Positions 1 to 11,480 of a stretch of 64,000 nt of DNA are shown piece by piece. Origin of the DNA: Callorhinus ursinus (lineage: Eukaryota > Chordata > Mammalia > Carnivora > Otariidae). The translations under genes were made by a program, and so were the position numbers. The stretch is taken from contig NW_020312967.1 in the NCBI RefSeq assembly GCF_003265705.1, positions 1,040,879-1,104,878 of the forward strand, written 5' to 3'. Under the pieces are notes generated by a model. That model worked only from the letters and a program-made list of their open reading frames with translations. It did not search any database and had not been told where the DNA came from. Every line of letters starts with the position of its first letter. The first letter of the stretch is position 1.

Positions 1-1
1 C

Positions 2-1390
2 AACATTGTGAAGATGTCAATGCTACCTAGAGCAATCTACACATTCAATGCAATCCCCATCAAAATACCATCCACTTTTTTCAAAGAAATGGAACAAATA
101 ATCTTAAAATTTGTATGGAACCAGAAGAGACCCAGAATAGCCAGAGGAATACTGAAAAAGAAAAGCAAAGCTGGCGGCATCACAATTCCAGACTTCCAGC
201 TCTATTACAAAGCTGTCATCATCAAGACAGTTTGGTACTGGCACAAAAACAGACACATAGATCAATGGAACAGAATCGAGAGCCCAGAAATGGACCCTCA
301 ACTCTATGGTCAACTTATCTTTGACAAAGCAGGAAAGAATGTCCAATGGCAAAAAGACAGTCTCTTCAACAAATGGTGTTGGGAAAATTGGACAGCCACA
401 TGCAGAAGAATGAAACTGGACCATTTCCTTACACCACACACAAAAATAGACTCCAAATGGTTGAAAGACCTAAACGTGAGACAGGAGTCCATCAAAATCC
501 TAAAGGAGAACACAGGTAGCAACCTTTTCTACCTTAGCCGCAGCAACTTCTTCCTAGAAACATTGCCAAAGGCACGGGAAGCCCGGGCAAAAATGAACTA
601 TTGGGATTTCATCAAGATAAAAAGCTTTTGCACAGCAGAAGAAACAGTCCACAAAACCAAAAGACAACCGACAGAATGGGAGAAAATATTTGCAAATGAC
701 ATATCAGATAAAGGGCTAGTATCCAAAATCTATAAAGAACTTATCAAACTCAACACCCAAAGAACAAATAATCCAATCAAGAAATGGGCAGAAGACATGA
801 ACAGACATTTCTCCAAAGAAGACATCCAAATGGCCAACAGGCACATGAAAAAGTGCTCAACATCGCTCGGCATCAGGGAAATCCAAATCAAAACCTCAAT
901 GAGATACCACCTCACACCCGTCAGAATGGCTAAAATTAACAAGTCAGGGAACAACAGATGTTGGTGGGGATGTGGAGAAAGGGGAACCCTTCTACACTGT
1001 TGGTGGGAATGCAAGCTGGTGCAACCACTCTGGAAAACAGTATGGAGGTTCCTCAAACAGTTGAAATTAGAGCTACCGTTCGATCCAGCAATTGCACTAC
1101 TGGGTATTTACCCCAAAGATACAAATGTAGGGACCCGAAGGGGTACGTGTACCCCAATGTTTATAGCAGCAATGTCCACAATAGCCAAACTGTGGAAAGA
1201 GCCAAGATGCCCATCGACAGATGAATGGATAAAGAAGAAGTGGTATATATACACAATGGAATATTATGCAGCCATCAAAAGGAATGAGATCTTGCCATTT
1301 GCAACGACGTGGATGGAACTGGAGGGTGTTATGCTGAGTGAAATAAGTCAATCAGAGAAAGACATGTATCACATGACCTCACTGATATGA
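2..1390 (+). CDS. LINE-1 ORF2 protein, C-terminal part (partial at 5' edge)
   Basis: Encodes the C-terminal portion of the L1 endonuclease/reverse transcriptase, the protein that nicks target DNA and copies L1 and SINE RNA by target-primed reverse transcription. Only sequence downstream of the reverse-transcriptase catalytic core is present. The visible part begins in the region with '[13 protein letters not shown]', passes through '[13 protein letters not shown]', and carries an intact CX3CX7HX4C cysteine motif at residues 318-335 (C318, C322, H330, C335, counted from base 8). It ends in 'YHMTSLI' and a TGA stop. The frame is open to the left edge, so any ATG near the start is internal and not a true start. 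Endonuclease and RT catalytic residues would lie upstream of the window. No frameshift or stop is seen, unlike every other L1 copy here. It is transposon coding sequence, not a host gene, although automated pipelines may call it an ORF2-like gene. Confidence 0.9.
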   Translation, partial: NIVKMSMLPRAIYTFNAIPIKIPSTFFKEMEQIILKFVWNQKRPRIARGILKKKSKAGGITIPDFQLYYKAVIIKTVWYWHKNRHIDQWNRIESPEMDPQLYGQLIFDKAGKNVQWQKDSLFNKWCWENWTATCRRMKLDHFLTPHTKIDSKWLKDLNVRQESIKILKENTGSNLFYLSRSNFFLETLPKAREARAKMNYWDFIKIKSFCTAEETVHKTKRQPTEWEKIFANDISDKGLVSKIYKELIKLNTQRTNNPIKKWAEDMNRHFSKEDIQMANRHMKKCSTSLGIREIQIKTSMRYHLTPVRMAKINKSGNNRCWWGCGERGTLLHCWWECKLVQPLWKTVWRFLKQLKLELPFDPAIALLGIYPKDTNVGTRRGTCTPMFIAAMSTIAKLWKEPRCPSTDEWIKKKWYIYTMEYYAAIKRNEILPFATTWMELEGVMLSEISQSEKDMYHMTSLI

Positions 1391-1436
1391 GGAATTCTTA
1401 ATCTCAGGAAACAAACTGAGTGTTACTGGAGTGGTT

Positions 1437-1700
1437 GGGGGTGGGAGGGATGGGGTGGCTGGGTGATAGACATTGGGGAGGGTATGTGCTACGGTGAGCG
1501 CTGTGAATTGTGCAAGACTGTTGAATCACAGATCTGTACTTCTGAAACAAATAACGCAACATATTTTAAGAAAAAAGAAAAAGAAGAAGATAACAGGAGA
1601 GGAAGAAAAGGGGAGTATGTCAGAGGGGGAGACGAACCATGAGAGATGATGGACTCTGAAAAACTGAGGGTTCTAGAGGGTAGGGGGGTGGGGGGATGGG
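1437..1700 (+). other. Two G-quadruplex-type motifs in the L1 3' UTR
   Basis: Four G-runs of three or more with 1-2-base loops lie at 1437-1455, and four more at 1678-1700. A related, even tighter run lies at 39662-39684 in a second L1 copy. L1 3' UTRs in other mammals are known to carry G-rich quadruplex-forming tracts; that these fold is inference. Confidence 0.6.
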
Positions 1701-2075
1701 TTAGCCTGGTGATGGGTATTGAGGAGGGCACGTTCTGCATGGAGCACTGGGTGTTATGAACAAACAATGAATCATGGAACACTGCACCAAAAACTAATGA
1801 TGTAATATATGGTGATTAACATAACAATAAAAAAATTAATAAAAAAAATTAAACATAAAAAAAAAAGAATGAATGCCTGAAGACAGATCTCATACCTGTC
1901 AACAGAGTGCATAGAAGGTAGAAATCATGTAGGATACAAACATCATGAAAAAAAAATCCAGAACAATGATAAGATTCATGTGTATATAATAGACAGTAAC
2001 ATTCTCCAGCCCCATCTTGCTGAATTTCGAACTTCTAAGCCCATGGGAGGATGACTGACACATCACTTACTTTGG

Positions 2076-4105
2076 TAAATGAAATTTCTTTTGGTGTTGT
2101 ATTATTTAACTCAAAGTAAAAAATTGTAGATTTTCTTGTTTTCTTCTAAAAAGCTTATAGTTTATTTTTACATTTGGGTCATTTTGAGCTAATTTTGTAT
2201 AATGTGTGAGGTATAGGGCAATAATCCTTTTTCTGCATATTAATGTACAACTGTTCCAGCATCATTTGTTGGATTGTCTTCTCTCTATTAAATTGCCTTT
2301 GAATCTTTTTCAGATCTGTTGAATATTCTCCTGGGCTTTCTATTCTGTTCTATTGATTGATGTATCTCTCTTTTTATCAACACCAGTGTCTTGATTACTA
2401 TAGTTTTATAGTAGTTCTTGAAATCAGTGTGGCCCATTCATTTTCTTTTTCAAAATATTCTGACTTTTCTAATTCTTTTACCTGTCCATATGCTCATTTT
2501 AGAATGAGCTTGTTAATATCCACAAAAAGATCATCTAAAATTTTGGTTGAGATTATGTTGAATCTGTAGATCAAATTGGGAGAATTGACATCTTGATGGT
2601 TTTGAGTCTTCCAATCCATGGACACAGTATATCTCTCCATTTATTTAGGTCATCTTTGATTACTTTTATCAGTTTTTTGTAGTTTCCAGCATACATATAC
2701 TGCACATATTTTTTATAATTATACCTATTTAATTTTACTTGATACTATCATAAATTACATGATATATATAGGATACATGTCACAATATAATATATAATAG
2801 TGTATATGTTGTATACAATGTATATAATGAATAAACATATATAGTTAAAATTCTGTAATCCACTTATTTCTCACTAGTGCATAGAAATATAATTGATCTT
2901 TGTAGGTTGATTTTGCCTTCAAGGTAATGCCAAAGTAATTTGTTAGTTCCAGGAACTATTTTGTAGATATATAGGGATTCTCTATGAAGATAATTAAGTC
3001 CTCTATGAATAAAATGTTTTCTTATTTTCCAATCTATGTACTTTTTTTCTTATCTTATTACACAGGCTAGAACTTCCAGGATAATGTTAAATAGGAGTAG
3101 GGAGAGAGGACATTTGCCCTCTTCACAATATTAAGGAGAAAACATCGTTTTCCCATTAAGTATGTTACCTACATATACATTTGTAAATGCCTTTATCAAA
3201 TTAAAGAAGTTCTCTTCTATTCCTCGTCTGCTGAAAGTTTTCATCAGGAATGGATGTAGAATATTGACAAATGTATTTTTTTCATCTACTTAGATAATCG
3301 AATGGTTTTCTTTCCTTAGTTAATATGGTGAATTACATTGATTTTTGGATGTTGAACCTCTCTTGCATTCCTTGAATGAACCTCATTTGATCATGATGTA
3401 TTATTCTTTTATAGGATGATATCTTTATTTATAGAATAATAATATTTATGCTGGAAATAGATCTTATAATTTTTTTAAGAACATGTGTGTCTATATTCAG
3501 GAGAGAGTTTAATCTATAGTTTTATTCCTTGTAATCTTTATCTTGTTTTGGTATTAGGGCAATGGTCTCATAAAATGAATTTGGAAGCACTCTCTTCTCT
3601 TCTATTGTCTGGATGAGATTATGAGATTCTTCCTTTAATGTTTGGTACAATTCACAAGTAAAACTATTGGGGCCAGGAGTTTTATTTTTTTGTGAGATTT
3701 TCAAATACAACTACAAATTAAATTCCTGTGGTAGATATAGGGCTACTCAGCTTATATATTTTATCTTGAGTGGGTTTTAATAATTTGTGTTTCAAGAAAT
3801 TGTTTCATTTCATCTAACTTGTCAAATTTATGGGCATAAAATTATTAATTGCATTCTTTATCTTTTTAGTGTTAGAGTCTGCAGTGATAACCACTCTTTC
3901 ATTCCTAACATTGGTAATCTGTGTCTTCTGTTTTTGTTTTGCTCTTCATGGTCAGTCTCACCAGATAATCCATTTAATGGTTTTCGGGTTTTTGTTTTTT
4001 TTCTAAATTAGGTTTTGTTTCACTAGTTTCTTGTTTTTAACTTCACTGAATTTTTTAGTATTTTCTTTTTCTTTGCTTTAGATTCCTCATTTTTCCCTGG
4101 TTACA
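2076..4105 (-). mobile_element. Old LINE-1 (L1M type), ORF2 region
   Basis: The plus strand reads as reverse-complemented L1 ORF2. On the minus strand, 3522-3710 encodes a decayed reverse-transcriptase stretch with 'KNKTPGPNSFT' followed by a 'PNSFYE..ALIPKQDKD' block, matching the conserved L1 'KSPGPDGFT...IPKPDKD' region. Many stops and shifts separate the readable blocks. Divergence is much higher than in the L1 at the left edge, so this belongs to an older, shared-mammalian layer. An unassigned stretch (4106-4330) separates it from the older 5'-type sequence that follows, possibly the same element. Confidence 0.78.
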
Positions 4106-4330
4106 GTCAAACTGATATAGCATGGTCCAAGGCTCCTGCAATAAATCACACTGCTGGCAGAAAGTATATGGCATGACCAAAGACCCCAGGTATACACAGA
4201 AATTTTTATCAAGCAGGATAGCCCAAGGCTTTAGATTTTCTCTCTCAGGATCTGTTCAAGGGCCAGTTTCTTTTCAGGGTTTTTTTGTTCAGGGTTTGAA
4301 CACCCAAACTGGCCAAGTTAACCCTTTACA
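4106..4330. other. Unassigned insert between L1-like segments
   Basis: About 225 bp that does not read as L1 on either strand and has a less T-rich composition than its flanks. It could be an LTR fragment or diverged L1. No TSD was found. Confidence 0.3.
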
Positions 4331-4565
4331 TACAACAACATTTCTTTTTTCTCTGGATACCATCAAGATTTTTTTCTCCTTTATATTCATCATTTTGTAT
4401 AAAATATGCTTAGATTTGTGTTGTTGTTTTATTTTATGTATTTATCCCACTTGGTGCTCTTTAACCTTCTTGGATCTACACTCTATGGTTTGTCTTAAAT
4501 TTGTAAAATTCTTGGTCATTATTTTTTCAAGTATTTCTTCTGTATGTCTGTCTTTTTTTCTTCTG

Positions 4566-4653
4566 GGATACCAATTGTGAATGTTCTAGAATGTGTGAGT
4601 TTGCCTACTGGATACCAATTATGAATGTTCTAGGATGTGTGAGTTTGCTTACA
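4566..4653. repeat. 44-bp tandem duplication
   Basis: Two adjacent 44-bp units, 4566-4609 and 4610-4653, both start 'ggataccaatt' and match at about 40 of 44 positions. It is a local duplication inside the old L1 remnant and not a larger satellite. Confidence 0.85.
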
Positions 4654-4720
4654 CACACATGCAGTTTGAGTGATATTTATTGGACTATCTTCATATTCAC
4701 CAATTCTTTCTTCACCTGTC

Positions 4721-4913
4721 TTTTTTTTTTTTAAAGGTTGTATTTATTTATTTGAGAGAGAGAGAGCACAAGCAGGAGGAGTGGCAGACGGAGAGGGAGA
4801 AGCAGGCTCTCCGCCAAGCAAGGAGTTCAACATGGGGCTTGATCCAAGACCCTGGGATCATGACCTGAGCTGAAGGCAGACAGTTAACCAACTGGGCCAC
4901 CCAGGTGCCCTTA
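4721..4913 (-). mobile_element. Can-SINE (SINEC), full length, nested in old L1
   Basis: On the minus strand it runs from the tRNA-like head (complement of 'gggccacccaggtgccc') to a poly-A tail, seen here as the T run at 4721-4732. A perfect 14-bp TSD, 'tttcttcacctgtc', lies at 4707-4720 and 4914-4927. The insertion is in an old L1 segment, so it post-dates it. Confidence 0.95.
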
Positions 4914-6208
4914 TTTCTTCACCTGTCTTGAATTTTCTTTTGAGGCTATTTAAAGCATTCTTCATGCCTGTTACTATATTTTCTATTTCATTTCACTTTC
5001 ATTTGATTCTTAGCGTTCTCATCTCTCTCCTGAAATTACTAATCAAATCTTATATTTTATCTACCTTTTCAATAAGAGTTTTTGACATATTAATCATACT
5101 AATTTATGTTCCCAGTCATGTAGTTTCAATATCTGTGCCATATCCAGATCTGGTCCTGATAATCATTTAGTCTCCTCTAATTGTCTTTTATCCCTTGCCT
5201 ATTTATATGCTTTTTATATTTTTGTTGTTGTTGTTGAAAGTCGGACATCTTATGAAGGATAGTCGACCTGTGATAAATATATTCTATGCCTGAGCAAATT
5301 TTTCCTTCTGCTAAGTCTTTCTTCAGGGAGATTGAATTAATGTAGCTAGGAATTGGGCTGGATTTGAAAATAGTCGTAGCTGTGGTTCCCCTGAGTGCAA
5401 CATGGGCTTCAGATTCCTAAATAAATATCTTGTGTTTATGATGGGCTTGTTTTACCAGCACAATAAGTGTTTGATTATGGTTTTTAGGTCTTCTTTTCAC
5501 ATTCTGGTTCAGAGTTCTCTTCACATGGTGTTGGTCCTCTCCTTACCCTCTTCCAGCAATACTCTGCTTTTACTTGTTATTCAAATGTGTTATAGTAGTG
5601 ATGAGAATTATAGAGGATGAGTAGTCTTATTATTTTGAATAAACCGCAATTTTAGGGTGTGGACTTCTTGGTTCTACTGCCTATGCTCTGTCTTTATTTA
5701 TGGGATCCACTCATAATCCTGCCCTTCCCAAAAGCAGGGAAGTGTTTTTATTCTTTAGGGTTTTTATATAAGGGTTTTTATTTTTTAGTTTTAATTTAGT
5801 GTTTATTTTTAGTTTTAATTTTAATTCCAGTTAGTTAACATACAGGCTTATATTAGTTTCAGGTGTACAATATAGTAATTCAACACTTCTATACATAACC
5901 CTGTTATCATCATAACAAGTACACTCCTTAATCCCCATCACCTATTTAATTCATTTTACCAACACCTCCATTCTGGTAACCATCAATTTGTTCACTACAA
6001 TTAATAGTTTGTTTCTTGATTTGTCTCCTTCTCTCTCTTTTTTCCCCTTTGCTTGTTTGTTTTGTTTCTTAAATTCCACATATAAGTGAAATCATAGGTA
6101 CTTGTCTTTTTCTGACTCATTTTGATTAGCATTATACTCTCTATCTCCATGCATGTTGTTGTATATGGAAAGATTTCATTCTTTTTTATGGCTGAATAAT
6201 ATTTCATT

Positions 6209-6265
6209 ATATATATATAATGATATATATATATAATGATATATATATATAATGGTATATGTATG

Positions 6266-6306
<41 letters not shown>
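6209..6306. repeat. (TA)n-rich microsatellite inside L1
   Basis: Interrupted TA dinucleotides with TAATGA and GTAT variants. It has grown out of the 'tggtatatata' stretch near the ORF2 end and distorts the antisense reading frame there. Confidence 0.95.
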
Positions 6307-6307
<1 letters not shown>

Positions 6308-7282
6308 ACTTCTTCTTTATCCATTCACCAATCAGTGGACACATGGACTGCTTCCATATCTTGGCTATTGCAAATAATGCTGCTTTAAACATGAGGGTGC
6401 ATGTATCCCTTTGAATTAGTGTTTCTGTATTCTTTGGGTAAATACCCAGTAGTACAATTGCTAGGTCATAAGGTAGTTCTATTTTTAACTTTTTGAGTAA
6501 CCTCCACTGTTTTCCACAGTGGCTACACCAGTTTGCATTCCCACCAACAGTGCATGAGTGTTCCTTTTTCTCCACATCCTCACCAATACCTGTTGTTTCT
6601 TGTGTTGTTGATTTTAGCCATCTGACAGGTGTGAGGTGCTATCTCATTGTAGTTTTGATTTGCATTTCCCTGATGATAAGTGAGGATGAGCATCTTTTCA
6701 TGTGTCTGTTGGCCATCTGTATGTCTTCTTTGGAGAAATGTATGTTCATGTCTCCTGCCCATTTTTTAATTGAATTGTTGGTTTTTTGAGTGTTGAGTTG
6801 TATTAGTTCTTTACATATTTTGGTTACTAACCCTTTACTGGATATGCTATTTGCAAATATTTTCTCCCATTCCATAGCTGTCTTTTAGTTTTATTGATTG
6901 CTTCCTTCACTGTGCAGAGGCATCCTATTTTGATGTAGTCCCAATAGTTTATTTTTTGCTTTTATTTCCCTTGACTCAGGAGATACATCTAGAAAGAAGA
7001 TGCTATAGGCAAATGTCAAAGAACTTACAACCTGTGTTCTTTTCTAGGATTTTTATGGATTCAGGTCTCACATTTAGGTCTTTTTTCCATTTTGAATTTA
7101 TTATTATGTATGGTGTAAGTTTCATTCTTTTGAATGTCACTGTCCAGTTTTCCTAGTCCCATTTGTTGAAGAGACAGTCTTTTTCCCATTGGATATTCTT
7201 TCCTGCTTTGTCGAATATTAATTGTGGGTTTATTTCTGGATTTTCTAATCTGTTCCATTAACTTAATATGTTTATTTTTGTG

Positions 7283-7624
7283 TCAGTACCATACTGTTTT
7301 GGTTATTACAGCTTTGTAATAAAACTTGAATTCCAGAATTGTGATGTCTCTGTCTTTGCTTTTCCTTTTCAAGATCATTTTGGCTATTCGGGGTCTTTTG
7401 TGGTTCCATATAAATTTTAGGCTTGTTTGTTCTAGTTCTGTGAATAATGATGCTGGTATTTTGATAGGAATTGCATTAAATGTGTAGATTGCCTTGGGTA
7501 GTATAGACATTTTAGCAGTATTTGTTTTTCCAATCCATGAGTACGGAATATATTTCCATTTTTGTGTGTTACCTTCAACTTCTTTTATCAATGTTTTATA
7601 ATTTTCAGAGTACAGGTCTTTCAC
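7283..7624 (-). pseudogene. L1 ORF2 fragment, post-catalytic region
   Basis: A 113-codon open stretch containing '[15 protein letters not shown]', '[19 protein letters not shown]' and '[12 protein letters not shown]', all conserved L1 ORF2 blocks downstream of the RT catalytic site. It overlaps in content the start of the ORF2 piece at the left window edge. Frames on either side are broken. The protein is non-functional. Confidence 0.85.
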
Positions 7625-8149
7625 CTCTTTGGTTAAGTTTATTCCTGAGTATCTTATTATTTTGGGTGCAATTGTAAATAGGATTGTTTTCTTAGTTTCT
7701 CTTTCTGCTACTTCATTTTTGGTGTATAGAAATGCAACATTGATTTTGTATCCTGTGACTGACAGAATTTATCAGTTCTAGCAGTTTTTTTGGTGGGGTC
7801 TTTCAGGTTTTATAAATGTAGTATCATGTCATCTGCATCTTTTTGTTGTCTGATTGCTGTGGCTAAGACTTCCAGTACTATGCTGGATAAAAGTGGTGAG
7901 GGTGTTTATCTTTGTCTTATTCCTGACTTTAGGGGGAAAAACTCTTTTTCTCCATTAAGGATCATGTTAGCTGTGTTTTTTTTCACATATAGTTTTCATT
8001 ATGTTGAGGATTGTTCCCTCTAAACCTACTTTGTTGAGGGTTTTTATTAGGAATGGATGTTGTACTTCATCAAATGCTTTTTCTGCATCTATTGAAATAA
8101 TCATATCGTTCTTATCCTTTCTCTTATTGATGTGATATATCATGTTGAT

Positions 8150-8614
8150 TTATTTGCAAATATTTAACCACCCATGCCACCCAAGAATAAATCCCACTTG
8201 ATCGTGGTGAATGATTTTTTTGATGTATTGTTGGATTTGGTTTGCTAGTATTTTGTTGAGAACTTTTGCATCTGTGTCCATGAGGGATATTAGCTTATAG
8301 TTCTCCTTTTTAGTGGTGTCTTTATCTGCTTTTGGTATCAGGATAATGCTTGCCTCATAGAATGACTTTGGAAGTTTTCCTACCTTTTCTATTTTTTGGG
8401 ATTGTTTGAGAAGAACAGGTATTAACTCTTTAAATGTTTGGTAGAATTCACCTGTGAAGCCATCTGGTCCTGGACTTTTGTTTTGTTTGGAGGTTTTTTT
8501 GTTTTTTTTTTGTTTTTTGATTACTGATTCAGTTTCTTTGCTGGTTATCAGTCTGTTCATATTTTTTGTTTCTTCCAGTTTTGGTAATTTATATATTTCT
8601 AGGAATTTATTCAT
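8150..8614 (-). pseudogene. L1 ORF2 fragment, N-terminal part of RT domain
   Basis: A 154-codon open stretch with '[19 protein letters not shown]', '[16 protein letters not shown]' and '[17 protein letters not shown]', diagnostic of the non-LTR reverse transcriptase just before the catalytic loop. The apparent ATG is internal to the ancestral ORF2. The catalytic motif lies further along (about 7825-7840), adjacent to a deletion. Confidence 0.88.
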
Positions 8615-9165
8615 TTCTTCTAGGTTGTCCAGTTTGTTGGCATACAGTTTTTCATAATCTCTTATGATTGTATCTCTGTGGTATTAGTTGTTATTTCTCC
8701 TCTCTAGTTGTGATTTTGAGTCCTCTTTCTTTTTTTCTTGATAAATCTGGCTAGAGGTTTAACAATTTTATTGATTTTTTTTCAAAGAACAAGTGCCTGG
8801 TTTCACTGATCTATTCTATTGGGGTTTATTTCTGCTCTAAGCTTTTTTCTTCCTTCTGCTGGTTTTAAGTTTTGTTTGTTGTTCTTTTTCTAGCTCTTTT
8901 AGGTGTAAGGTTAGATTGTTTATTTGAGATTTTTTTTTTTTTTTTGCCTCTTGAGGTAGATCTGTATTGCTATATACTTTCCTTTAGGAACTGCTTTTGC
9001 TGCATCCCAGAGGTTTTGGACTGTTGTAGTTTTATTTCAATTTTTCATTTTTTCATTTCAATTTTTCATACTTTTTCATTTCTTTTTTTATTTCCTGGTT
9101 GACCCATTCATTGTTTGGTAGCATATTGTTTAGCCTCCCTGTATTTGTGTTCTTTCCAGATTTTT

Positions 9166-9830
9166 TTTTTCTTGTAGTTGACTTCTATCCCAGCTATAAG
9201 TTTTGACCAATGTCCAAACTGCAGCAGTGCTTGTTGCCATTACCTGACATATTAAGGCTTTTGTTCTATAGTAGAAATATGACAAAAGGATTCAGTCGAA
9301 GTTTGTTTCCTTTTTTCACAGCTGCTGTTACCTTTCCCTAGTCTGTGACACAACAGATGATTCTTATATCTCACTCCAGTCTTTACTGTAAGTGCTTTGT
9401 GTGTTTTATGAAGGAAGACCCCGCAGGAAGATGCAGACTCCCCCAGTGTCTATGGATCCCAGGGTTTGACACTGCCTCATCAGCTTGAATTTTACTTTTA
9501 TCTATTTGTCAGTTATTGTAGCTGAACTCTTAGCAGGTTTTGACTGTTTCTACCCTAGCTTAGTTTGTACTTACATGATTTCTCCTCAAACTTGGGATCA
9601 GTTACTTGCTGTGCAACATCAGTTCTCTAATGGCTTAAAAAAAGTTATGATTTTGACATTAGTCTGGCTAGTTTGTATTGTAATCCTGAGAGAAAACCTC
9701 CTTCCAGCTTTCTGTGTCTTGGCAGTGAGCCATAAATGAGGGCAGTGAAATATTAGCTGAAGTGAAATATTAGCAAGTGTTTAGTTGCTGGTACTTGACC
9801 TTCCAGCCTACTCTGATTCTGCTGTAGTGA
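9166..9830. other. Unassigned sequence right of the L1 break
   Basis: Complex sequence with no confident family match and no coding signal. A small tandem copy of 'agtgaaatattagc' (9744-9757 and 9761-9774) is visible. It may contain further degraded L1 or LTR sequence. Confidence 0.35.
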
Positions 9831-10006
9831 TCTTGGAAGCATGCATTTATACAGACGAGCCATTAATATGAAGGAAAGACAGCTGCCCTGGAGAATTTTC
9901 TGTATTCATAATAGACACTGCGAGTAAGAAAACTTTGTTTAAGCCCACAGATATTGTGAAGTTATTTATCACAGCAGCAACATTTAGCATGCCCTGACTA
10001 ATACAG
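9831..10006 (+). mobile_element. MLT1-like LTR 3' end (ERVL-MaLR relic)
   Basis: The stretch '...gtttaagcccacagatattgtgaagtt' ending 'gactaatacag' resembles the 3' end shared by MLT1-type LTRs (phrases such as 'tttaagccac...ttgttacagcag...ctaatac'). It is diverged and only the 3' part is recognisable. No coding sequence is present. Confidence 0.4.
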
Positions 10007-11040
10007 CATTTAAACTAGAATGTCTGAGGTGATGACAGAGGCACAAATAGTAGAACAGAGGCAGAGACAAAGATACATGTGTAACATACAAGAGGAAAGA
10101 AAACACACAGGCCTTGGGAACTTTTTTTAGGAACATGGGACTCTAGGGAAGAAGCAGGAATCCAGTTATCAGAAATCAATGTGTCAGGCAAAGACTAATA
10201 GAGTTAATGAAATAATTATAGAGATTTAGTTACAGTAAAACTGCAGGCAAGGTCAAAACACATTGCCTAGAAAATAGAAACAAGGTAAGAACAAGCCACT
10301 CAGCAAAACTGACTCAGTGTGAGTAGTGAGTTATTGAGTTCCTCCTGATTCTCAGCATCTTGGACAGATCTCTTTCTAGAGTGGTTTAATTGGACCCAGC
10401 ATCTAGGACCATAAGAATATACCATAGGATGCCAAATAATTGTTATAACCTAAAACATGACTAAGAGCCTCTGTTGGAGGAAAAGTCCCTTCAATGACAG
10501 AATATATCATCTTGATCAAAATGCCATCATGAACTTCTCCTTCTGTGGCAAACAGCTTGAATGCTAAGACACTACCACCCACATCCATATGTCTCAGTGT
10601 ATGCTCTGCCAAGATATCTGCTTGCCATTTGCTCTGTCGCTACAATGCCAAACACCCAGGTGAAAAGTGAAAGATTCAGTCAGTGTTTCTAAACATCCAG
10701 ATGTTTGGCACCAACTAAGTAAAATATCTGGATGCATGACAGAGTTTCTCACTTTTTCATCGGGCTGTTTGGCATCACATAACACAAACAATTGATTGTG
10801 TAAATGCTTAGGACTAAGAAAATATAGAACATTGTCACAAATTAGCACTTTTTTTTTCTAAAGTATTAGAGAATGCTAGCCTTGAAATGGGTTTTAGAGG
10901 ACTTCTAATGTAACTTTCCTCAAAATGTATTTGTGGTATCTCTGTAAGCAAACCAAGGGAACTCCAGAAAAACCTGTTTGGTATCTGGAAAGAACAACCT
11001 CTCGCCTCAAGTTTTAGGTTATAAGCATGCACACAATTTC
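10007..11040. other. Unassigned, apparently unique sequence
   Basis: No recognisable repeat, RNA gene or convincing exon. The short open frames at 10403-11032 on the minus strand lack family similarity and splice context. Confidence 0.4.
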
Positions 11041-11170
11041 ATTCAAAAAGTGCTTGTTGGGTGATTCCTCTGATCCAGGCCCTGAGGTAAAAATACGACT
11101 AGTAAGATATGTTCTCAAGGAGCTTACCTCAGTCTAGTAGAGGGGAAAAGTAAGACAGTGACAAGGAAAA
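11041..11170 (+). mobile_element. L2-like fragment
   Basis: 'ccaggccctgaggtaa' followed by 'caaggagcttacctcagtctag' matches the pattern of mammalian L2 3' regions (phrases like 'ccctcaaggagcttacagtctag'). It is old and short. Confidence 0.4.
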
Positions 11171-11339
11171 TGGAGAGAAAGGGACTGTTTAGAGTGATCT
11201 TTGCAAATCCAAAGTAACCTTGTCAACAATGAAACCTTGTTTAAAAAAAAAAACAAAGACACTGAGTCAAGAGGACTTGATGACAGAGAAAATAATCTAC
11301 CAGAGCTCGAACATCTCTTAGTGCTAGGCATACGGTAAG

Positions 11340-11480
11340 TACAATACCAATTTTCCCTCCATTTATTCTGTATAAAACTCAATATATAGGCATTGTTATT
11401 CCTATCTTATGGTCTTTGTAGAGGGATTAAGTGACACCTCCAGCATCATACCATTGGAAAATGCAGAGGATGGTTTGCAA
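11340..11480 (-). mobile_element. MIR-like fragment
   Basis: 'tgttattcctatcttatgg' then 'gggattaagtgacacctcc' follows the order of an antisense MIR (ancestral 'tattattatccccattttac' then 'gaggttaagtaacttgccc'). It is heavily decayed. Confidence 0.35.

Larger units (their letters stand above)
1..1867 (+). mobile_element. Young LINE-1, 3' portion (ORF2 C-terminal half, 3' UTR, A-rich tail)
   Basis: The element enters from the left edge already inside ORF2, runs to the ORF2 stop at 1388-1390, continues through a purine-rich 3' UTR with the carnivore L1 ending 'ggtgattaacataacaataa', and finishes in an A-rich tail at about 1850-1867. The same 3' end recurs at 39620-40066 and 62943-63006 and, inverted, at 37973-38400. 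The reading frame has no internal stop, so this looks like one of the younger L1 copies here. The 5' end and left TSD lie outside the window, so full length cannot be judged. Confidence 0.95.
4331..5740 (-). mobile_element. Old LINE-1 5'/ORF1-type region, degraded
   Basis: The plus strand has the T-rich character and phrases such as 'caagtatttcttctg' and 'ttcaccaattctttcttc' that I associate with the antisense of ORF1 and the upstream region of ancient L1 elements. Its position after the ORF2 block fits a single minus-strand element. A SINE at 4721-4913 and a 44-bp tandem duplication at 4566-4653 interrupt it. The right limit is uncertain. Confidence 0.45.
5757..9165 (-). mobile_element. LINE-1, carnivore-age, 5'-truncated
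   Basis: The antisense 3' UTR begins near 5800 with the carnivore L1 phrase 'ccagttagttaacatacag'. ORF2 follows in reverse to about 9165, where the match stops near the end of the endonuclease domain, so the rest of the endonuclease, ORF1 and the 5' UTR are missing. Readable minus-strand blocks include 8150-8614 (RT fingers/palm) and 7283-7624 (post-catalytic region). The 3' UTR is of an older type than in the copies at 1391, 39620 and 62943. No clear TSD was found. The tail is an impure A/T tract at about 5757-5830. Confidence 0.88.

Noticed and set aside
4122..4580. 152-codon plus-strand frame
   Set aside because: It crosses from unassigned sequence into antisense old L1. The second half is T-rich and compositional, with no recognisable domain.
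6001..6575. Two overlapping minus-strand frames with Ile-Tyr repeats
   Set aside because: These are the L1 ORF2 C-terminus distorted by a TA microsatellite. The parts that look protein-like are L1, not a host gene.
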